From: Streptomyces sp. Ag109_O5-1
GTDB taxonomy: Bacteria; Actinomycetota; Actinomycetes; Streptomycetales; Streptomycetaceae
Reading direction: 5' to 3'
NCBI RefSeq assembly: GCF_003814875.1
Contig: NZ_RKQF01000001.1
Coordinates: forward strand, 4,712,001 to 4,776,000
DNA: 64,000 bases
The notes under the pieces are model-generated. The model saw only the letters and a list, made by a program, of their open reading frames with translations. It did no database searches and had not been told where the DNA came from. This document shows, piece by piece, positions 59,170 through 64,000 of this stretch (positions are counted from its first letter, which is position 1; each line of letters begins with the position of its first letter). A program made the translations under genes and the position numbers.

Positions 59170-60387
59170 CTACCTGGTCGCGTCGATCAGGGCGGCGGCC
59201 GTGAACAGCTCCACGCCCACGGTGATCGCCCGCTCGTCGGCGTCGAAGTCACCCTGGTGCAGGTCACGCACCGTCCGCTCGCCCGGCGTCCGCACCCCGA
59301 GCCGCGCCAGCGCGCCCGGCACCTGCTCCAGGTACCAGGAGAAGTCCTCGCCGCCGAGGCTCTGCTCGGTCCCCTCGATGGAGTCGGTCCCGCGCCGGGC
59401 GGCCATCGCGTCCCGCAGCAGTTCGGTGATCACCGGGTCGTTGACGACCGGCGGCACCCCGCGCACGTAGTTGATCTCGGACTTGGCCCGGTGCAGGGTC
59501 GCGACCTCGTCGATCGCTGCGTGCACCACGTCCGGCGCCTGCCGCCAGGCCTCCAGGTCCAGGCAGCGCACGGTCCCGGACAGCTCGGCGTGCTGCGGGA
59601 TCACGTTCGGCGCGTGTCCGGACTCGATCCGTCCCCAGGTCACGGCGAGTCCGCTACGGCTGTCCACGCGCCGCCCGATGATCGCGGGCACGTCGACGGC
59701 GACCCGGGCGGCGGCGGTGACCAGGTCGGTGGTCAGATGCGGCCGGGCGGTGTGCCCGCCGGGCCCGTCCAGGGCCACCTCGATACGGTCGCAGGCGCTG
59801 GTGATGGCCCCGGTCCGCAGCCCGATCCTCCCCACGTCCACCCTGGGGTCGCAGTGCACGGCGATGATCCGCCCCACCCCGTCCAGCACCCCGCAGTCGA
59901 TGGCCTCGGTGGCACCGCCGGGCAGCACCTCCTCGGCGGGCTGGAACAGCAGCCGCACCGGACGGGGCAGCAGCCCCCGCTCGTGCAGCTCGGCGAGTAC
60001 GAGCCCGGCGCCCAGCACGACTGTCGTATGCACGTCATGTCCACAGGCGTGGGCCCGGTCCGGCACGGTCGACCGGTAGGCGCACTCGGTCTTCATGTCC
60101 GGGATGGGCAGCCCGTCGATGTCGGCCCGCAGGGCGAGCATCGGCAGCCCGTCCCCCACCGGCCCGATGTCACAGATGAGTCCGGTCCCCATCGCGAGGA
60201 CACGCGGCCGGAGCCCGGCCTTCTCCAGCCGTTCCTTGATCGCGGCCGTCGTGCGGAACTCCTGGTTGCCTAGCTCGGGGTGCATATGCAAGTCGCGGCG
60301 GAAGGCCACGAGTTCGGCGTGCAGCTCCTCGCTGAGCACGCCGGGGAGCACATCCCCGGGGAGGTCGGCCTCGGACTCTAGGGACAT
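59170..60387 (-). CDS. M20-family amidohydrolase
   Basis: A 405-residue metallohydrolase of the aminoacylase/hippurate hydrolase branch. FRRDLHMHPELGNQEFRTTAAIKE is the N-terminal signature, then LALRADIDGLPIPD, ACGHDVHTTVVLGAG (metal ligands), LLFQPAEEVLPGGA (catalytic Glu) and a dimerisation domain DGPGGHTARPH. LGGEDFSWYLEQVPGALARLG ends the catalytic part. Likely substrates are N-acyl amino acids. ATG 60387 is preferred because GAGGGTG lies upstream; GTG 60399 is possible. Confidence 0.88.
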   Translation of the reverse strand: MSLESEADLPGDVLPGVLSEELHAELVAFRRDLHMHPELGNQEFRTTAAIKERLEKAGLRPRVLAMGTGLICDIGPVGDGLPMLALRADIDGLPIPDMKTECAYRSTVPDRAHACGHDVHTTVVLGAGLVLAELHERGLLPRPVRLLFQPAEEVLPGGATEAIDCGVLDGVGRIIAVHCDPRVDVGRIGLRTGAITSACDRIEVALDGPGGHTARPHLTTDLVTAAARVAVDVPAIIGRRVDSRSGLAVTWGRIESGHAPNVIPQHAELSGTVRCLDLEAWRQAPDVVHAAIDEVATLHRAKSEINYVRGVPPVVNDPVITELLRDAMAARRGTDSIEGTEQSLGGEDFSWYLEQVPGALARLGVRTPGERTVRDLHQGDFDADERAITVGVELFTAAALIDATR

Positions 60388-60658
60388 CAATTGGTTCACC
60401 CTCTGAAGGGTAGGACGCCCGGACGGTCAACTGACCCGAGATCAACAAAAGTTCAACCCGTTAGGTGAAGAAAATCTGACCGCGGAGGTATGACCTGGGG
60501 CGTGGCTGGGTAACACTTATGTTTCCTCTTCCACGCATACCACGCCTCTCGACGATCGCGCCGGTCCTGTCCATCCACCGGAACAGGACCGGGCCGGAAC
60601 CAGGCCGGAACCGCGACTTCCCCACGCCGGGCGCGCCCGACCGGTAGCGTGCGCGACC

Positions 60659-61315
60659 GTGACGGACTCGGACACGACCGATTTCATAGAGACCACCCGT
60701 ACGTCCTACGACACGATCGCCAAGGACTACTCCGCCGAATTCCCGGGCCTGCCCGACCGGCCGGTGGACATGTCGTTGATCGCCGCCTTCGCCTCACTGG
60801 TGAAGGCGAACGGCACCGCCCCCGTGGCCGACCTGGGCAGCGGCCCCGGCCACATCACCGCCCATCTGAACGACCTGGGCGTCCCGGCCTTCGGCATCGA
60901 CCTCTCCCCCGCCATGGTCGCCCTGGCCCGCGAGAGCCACCCCGGCCTGCGCTTCCACCGGGGCTCGATGACGTCCCTGGACCTGCCCGACGAAACCCTG
61001 GGCGGCATCCTCGCCCTCTACTCGATCATCCACATCCCCGACGCCCACCTCCCGGCGACCTTCGCCGGCTTCCACCGGGTCCTGGTCCCGGGCGGCCATG
61101 TCCTGCTCGCCTTCCAGAAGGGCGAACAGGCCGGCCTCCACGTCACGGAACGCTTCGGCCACGAGATCGACCTCCACTACCACTGGCGCCCGGCGTACGC
61201 GGTGGGCGACATGCTCGTGACGGCGGGCCTGGAGGTGGCGGCGACGCTGATCCGGGAACCGCTGGGCCCGGAGAAGTGGCCCCGGGCGTTCGTACTGGCC
61301 CGCAAGCCGGGCTGA
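60659..61315 (+). CDS. SAM-dependent class I methyltransferase
   Basis: A 218-residue protein. It has the SAM-binding VADLGSGPGHITAHLNDLGVPAFGIDLSPAMVALARE (motifs I and II), FHRGSMTSLDLPDETLGGILALYSIIHI (motif III) and HRVLVPGGHVLLAFQ. The substrate cannot be predicted. The GTG start at 60659 gives MTDSDTTDFIETTRTSYDTIA. It stands alone after a 271-bp gap in which I see no gene. Confidence 0.88.
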   Translation: MTDSDTTDFIETTRTSYDTIAKDYSAEFPGLPDRPVDMSLIAAFASLVKANGTAPVADLGSGPGHITAHLNDLGVPAFGIDLSPAMVALARESHPGLRFHRGSMTSLDLPDETLGGILALYSIIHIPDAHLPATFAGFHRVLVPGGHVLLAFQKGEQAGLHVTERFGHEIDLHYHWRPAYAVGDMLVTAGLEVAATLIREPLGPEKWPRAFVLARKPG

Positions 61316-61386
61316 CCACCCGCCGAACCACCGACAGGCCGCCCGCTCGCTCCGCTACCGCCCGGGGAAGCGGACGGCCCCGACGG

Positions 61387-61860
61387 TCACTCCTCGACGA
61401 ACAGGTCCGTGGCGTCGGTGACGTGCATCGCGCGCTGGGCCCAGACCTCGAGCCGGTCCAGCTCGGTGCAGGCATCCGCCCGCTCCCGTACGGCGTCGCT
61501 CACCGGAACACAGCGCCACTCCAGAAGCCGCAGGACCATCTGGGCGCGTTCCTGGACACGCCCCTGCTCACGCCCTTCTTCCCGCCCTTCCTCGCGCACC
61601 TGCTCCGCCAGCGGGTGCCGCCAGAAGTACTGGATCGCCGTCATCAGGTCCCTCCACATCTGCTTCGCCTGAGGATCAACCAGGCACGAGTCGACGAACT
61701 GCACGAACACCGCGGCGCTGTCGCGGTCGATGGTCTTCAAGGCGGCTGCGAGCGATTCCAGTATGGGCGCGGCGTTCGGGCCCCGCCCGTGTGTCATGGC
61801 CGAAAGCACCGCAAGGGGTACGTCCCGTTCGGCCTCCCGCTCGTCCGCGATCACCGGCAC
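61387..61860 (-). pseudogene. C-terminal part of an Rpn/PD-(D/E)XK-like Streptomyces protein, 5' truncated
   Basis: From 61860 the minus frame reads VPVIADEREAERDVPLAVLSAMTHGRG, then LKTIDRDSAAVFVQFVDSC, a R-E-E-G-R-E-E-G-R-E-Q-G coiled stretch and a C-terminal helix ending LFVEE. This matches the C-terminal half of a large Streptomyces hypothetical family with a nuclease-like N-terminal domain. The N-terminal half is missing: upstream of 61860 the DNA instead encodes, on the opposite strand, the end of an unrelated enzyme. The open frame does extend to 62019, so a 210-residue chimeric product is possible. Confidence 0.6.
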
Positions 61861-61992
61861 GTTGTCGGGCCCCAGCACGCCTTCTACCACGACCGCTGGG
61901 AGCCGGGCGTCGTCCGCCTCGTCACCTCCTTCGCGACCACGGCGGACGGCGTCGACGGTCTGGTCGACGCCGTCCGCCGGCTCGCGGTCTGA
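61861..61992 (+). pseudogene. C-terminal remnant of a threonine-aldolase-like PLP enzyme
   Basis: The plus frame ending at TGA 61992 reads HAFYHDRWEPGVVRLVTSF, then A-T-T-A-D-G-V-D-G-L-V-D-A-V-R-R. This matches the final strand and helix of low-specificity L-threonine aldolases (W-x-x-G-V-V-R-x-V-x-S-x-x-T-T-x-x-x-V-D). Nothing upstream fits the family because the DNA is already that of the minus-strand fragment. It marks a recombination or deletion junction at about 61860. Confidence 0.55.
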
Positions 61993-62048
61993 CGCCTCGC
62001 CGTCCGACGGCCACGGCACCGACGGTCACGGCACCGCGGGCGACGGTC

Positions 62049-62555
62049 TCAGTTCCAGGGCGCGTTGAACGACCGCCCCGGTACCGGCTTGGCGATCAGC
62101 GCGATCGGGATGAAGAAGTTGACCTGGCCGATCACGAACATCAGAGTGGCGAGCGCCTTGGGCTCGTAGTGCTCGGCCGCCTGTGCGTACAGTTCGTCGG
62201 AGACCCGCTCGCCCTCCGCCGGCGGCTGGAGGACCGCCTCCACCAGGGCCAGCGCCGCCCGCTCGGGCGCCGTGAAGTACGGCGAGTCCTGCCACGACAC
62301 CACCGACGTGATCCGCTCCTCCGACTCCCCCGCCTTGCGCAGGAAGCCCGTGTGCAGCACGGTCAGATACGTGCTGCCGACGATCTGACCGGCCCGCAGC
62401 TGGACCAGGCTGATCGTGGGACGCGGTACCGAACCGTTGCCGGCGGCCCGGAACAGCGCCGCGGACACCTCCGCCAGCTCGGGGACGAGCTGCGCCGGGT
62501 CCTCGGACATCCGCGGGCCCATCGGAACCTCGGCCGTGATCGCACGTGTTTCCAT
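62049..62555 (-). CDS. Carboxymuconolactone-decarboxylase/AhpD-like protein without redox cysteines
   Basis: A 168-residue all-helical protein. ISLVQLRAGQIVGSTYLTVLHTGFLRKAGESEERI corresponds to the family's active-site helix, usually R-x-x-x-x-x-x-C-x-Y-C-x-x-H. Here both Cys are replaced (G-S-T-Y-L) while the His is kept. Therefore AhpD-type peroxidase-reductase activity is unlikely. TAPERAALALVEAV is the conserved second motif. ATG 62555 has GGAG six bases before it. The divergent neighbour is not its partner; the upstream AraC gene is on the same strand, 74 bp away, and may regulate it. Confidence 0.75.
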   Translation of the reverse strand: METRAITAEVPMGPRMSEDPAQLVPELAEVSAALFRAAGNGSVPRPTISLVQLRAGQIVGSTYLTVLHTGFLRKAGESEERITSVVSWQDSPYFTAPERAALALVEAVLQPPAEGERVSDELYAQAAEHYEPKALATLMFVIGQVNFFIPIALIAKPVPGRSFNAPWN

Positions 62556-62629
62556 CACCGTCTCCTCAGCGCTTGTGTGTTGCTGTCATCGCACTGACGG
62601 ATCGGGACGGGAGAATGTGACCGACGGGG

Positions 62630-63523
62630 CTACGACCCCGTCGGCGCGGGGCTCGCGCGGGTGAGGCGGGCACGCAGGCGGGCCGCGTCCTGGACCGGGG
62701 GGAGGCCGTAGGCGGTGCGGTACTCGCGGTTGAACTGGGTGGCGCTGACGTAGCCGACGGCCTGGGCGATCTGGGCCGCCGTCGCGTCGCCCGCGACCAG
62801 GCGGCGCCGGGCCTCCTGGAGGCGCAGGTGTTTCTGGTAGCGGAGCGGGCTCATGCCGGTCGCCGCCTTGAAGTGGCGGTGCAGCCCGGCCGCGCTCATG
62901 TGCGCCACCGCGGCGATCTCGTCGATGCTCAGCGGCTCCGCGTAACGGGCGCGGATCCAGCGGGCCACCTCGCGCACCCGGGTCGCGGTCGAGTCGGCCA
63001 GCGACCACTGGCGCAGGACCGGGCCGAGGGAGCTGCGCAGCAGCCGGTAGAGGATCTCGCTCTCGATACGGCCGGCGAGGGGGCGGATGTCGTCGGGGGT
63101 GTCGAGGAGTTCGACCCAGCGGGCAACCGCGTCGGCGAGTTCGGGGGGCATGGGCGCGGCGGCCTGCGCGGAGGTGGCCGACGGGGCGGTCCGGACGGTC
63201 TCGTCCAGCTCCACCAGCAGCTCCGTCAGCGGCTCACCGTCGAGATGCAGGGACGCGGACCGGTACGGCACCTGCTCCAGGTCCGCGGTGACGGGCAGGT
63301 CGATGGTGGTGAGGAGCATCTCGCCGGGGCGTGCGACCCGGACCAGCTCGCCCGCGGTGGTGCGTTTCGTGCCGGCGGCGACGAAGCAGATCATCGGTTC
63401 GTAGAGGATGTGGGCGGGTTCGACCGGCTCGTCGACCGAGGCCAGGGAGAGGCGGGGCACGGCGGTGCCGGAACCCGGTCGCTCGCTGTGCCGGTCGATG
63501 GCGGCGACGAGTCGGTCCAGCAC
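62630..63523 (-). CDS. AraC-family transcriptional regulator
   Basis: A 297-residue regulator with an AraC_N cupin-like domain (LSLASVDEPVEPAHILYEPMICFVAAGTKRT) and the double HTH at the C terminus: EPLSIDEIAAVAHMSAAGLHRHFKAATGMSPLRYQKHLRLQEARRRL and AQIAQAVGYVSATQFNREYRTAYGLPP. It is divergent from the aldo/keto reductase gene, its likely target, as in many actinobacterial AraC/AKR pairs. GTG 63523 has a GGAG site nearby; the frame is open to 63589. Confidence 0.88.
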   Translation of the reverse strand: MLDRLVAAIDRHSERPGSGTAVPRLSLASVDEPVEPAHILYEPMICFVAAGTKRTTAGELVRVARPGEMLLTTIDLPVTADLEQVPYRSASLHLDGEPLTELLVELDETVRTAPSATSAQAAAPMPPELADAVARWVELLDTPDDIRPLAGRIESEILYRLLRSSLGPVLRQWSLADSTATRVREVARWIRARYAEPLSIDEIAAVAHMSAAGLHRHFKAATGMSPLRYQKHLRLQEARRRLVAGDATAAQIAQAVGYVSATQFNREYRTAYGLPPVQDAARLRARLTRASPAPTGS

Positions 63524-63645
63524 GGCGCACTCCGTTCCTGAACAGTTCTTGAGACAGTCCCCCGGACGGCCCCTGAGAGAATCAGGCAATCCTATGCGAG
63601 CGGTGGCCCATGCCCCCCGGGGGCCGCGTCCCTAGCGTTGACGGC

Positions 63646-64000
63646 ATGGCACAGGACAGTACTCACACCACACCCCTCCCCCGGCGCACCCTCGGCACCC
63701 AGGGCCTCACGGCCGGCGCGATCGGTCTGGGCACCATGGGCATGACCATGGCCTACGGCGCCCCCGACGAGCAGAGCAGCATCGCCACCGTCCACCGGGC
63801 CCGTGAACTCGGCGTCACCCTCTTCGACACGGCCGAGCTGTACGGCCTGGGCACCGGCAGCAACGAGCAGCTTCTCGGGCGCGCGGTGAAGGGCTTCCGC
63901 GACGAGATCCTGATCGCGACCAAGTTCGGCTTCGACCTCTCCGACCCGAGCCGGATCGGACGCGGCCTGGACAGCCGTCCCGAGCACATCCGCGAGGTCA
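63646..64000 (+). CDS. Aldo/keto reductase (5' part, cut by window end)
   Basis: The first 118 residues are visible: RRTLGTQGLTAGAIGLGTMGM (N-terminal hairpin and first strand), VTLFDTAELYGLGTGSNEQLLGRA with the catalytic Asp and Tyr, and EILIATKFGF with the catalytic Lys. These are canonical residues of NADPH-dependent aldo/keto reductases. ATG 63646 follows a TAGCGTTGACGGC leader. It is divergent from the AraC gene, which probably controls it. Confidence 0.9.
   Translation, partial: MAQDSTHTTPLPRRTLGTQGLTAGAIGLGTMGMTMAYGAPDEQSSIATVHRARELGVTLFDTAELYGLGTGSNEQLLGRAVKGFRDEILIATKFGFDLSDPSRIGRGLDSRPEHIREV

Overview
The window is a stretch of high-GC actinobacterial chromosome that looks like Streptomyces: strong third-position G/C bias, many GTG starts, ATGA/GTGA stop-start overlaps, an acyl-CoA carboxylase epsilon subunit, and an afsQ1-afsQ2 two-component system divergent from a sigQ-type ECF sigma gene. 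From memory, the gene order resembles the S. coelicolor SCO49xx core region. No tRNA, rRNA, CRISPR array, integrase or insertion sequence was seen.

Layout. 1-6.8 kb: lipid-precursor and housekeeping genes (birA, acyl-CoA carboxylase beta and epsilon subunits, maf, a biotin-carrying alpha subunit). 6.8-13.6 kb: TetR and DeoR regulators, an LpdA-type flavoprotein, a gamma-glutamylcyclotransferase-like protein, then purine nucleoside phosphorylase and a phosphohexo/pentomutase. 13.7-14.9 kb: a PIG-V-like mannosyltransferase. 14.9-27.1 kb, all on the minus strand: an unusual pst-like ABC transporter cluster. It has pstC, pstA, a membrane-tethered PstS, a second tethered binding-protein-like protein, a secreted one, an Ig-like protein with a sortase-type tail, a sortase-fold protein that has lost its catalytic residues, pstB, and a sortase-like lipoprotein that keeps them. 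27.3-32.7 kb: small regulators, azlC/azlD with a divergent Lrp regulator, and membrane proteins.

32.9-37.5 kb: deoC, an aldehyde dehydrogenase, a truncated ALDH-like partner, a secreted protein and a uridine-kinase-like gene. 37.7-42.6 kb: sigQ/afsQ1/afsQ2, a lipoprotein, VanZ-like and PspC-like proteins. 43.2-50.3 kb: adenosine deaminase, a degenerate hydrolase, LysR with a divergent MFS exporter, a DnaN-like remnant, an ECF sigma factor, a STAS protein and an auxin-efflux-type carrier. 50.4-58.9 kb: a nucleoside uptake and catabolism block on the minus strand (two BMP-type lipoproteins, ABC ATPase, two permeases, cytidine deaminase, thymidine phosphorylase). 59-64 kb: M20 amidohydrolase, methyltransferase, gene debris, a carboxymuconolactone-decarboxylase-like protein, AraC regulator and the 5' part of an aldo/keto reductase.

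How it fits together. Nucleosides would enter through the BMP/ABC importer and be deaminated by add and cdd. Pnp and deoA would phosphorolyse them, the mutase would convert pentose 1-phosphates to 5-phosphates, deoC would cleave deoxyribose 5-phosphate, and the ALDH pair could oxidise the acetaldehyde. These genes lie in several places across 48 kb but share one palindrome, CTACGCGCGTAG: four exact copies and two near copies, each in a promoter region. This looks like one nucleoside regulon whose repressor is not identified here. The second striking feature is the pst/sortase surface cluster.
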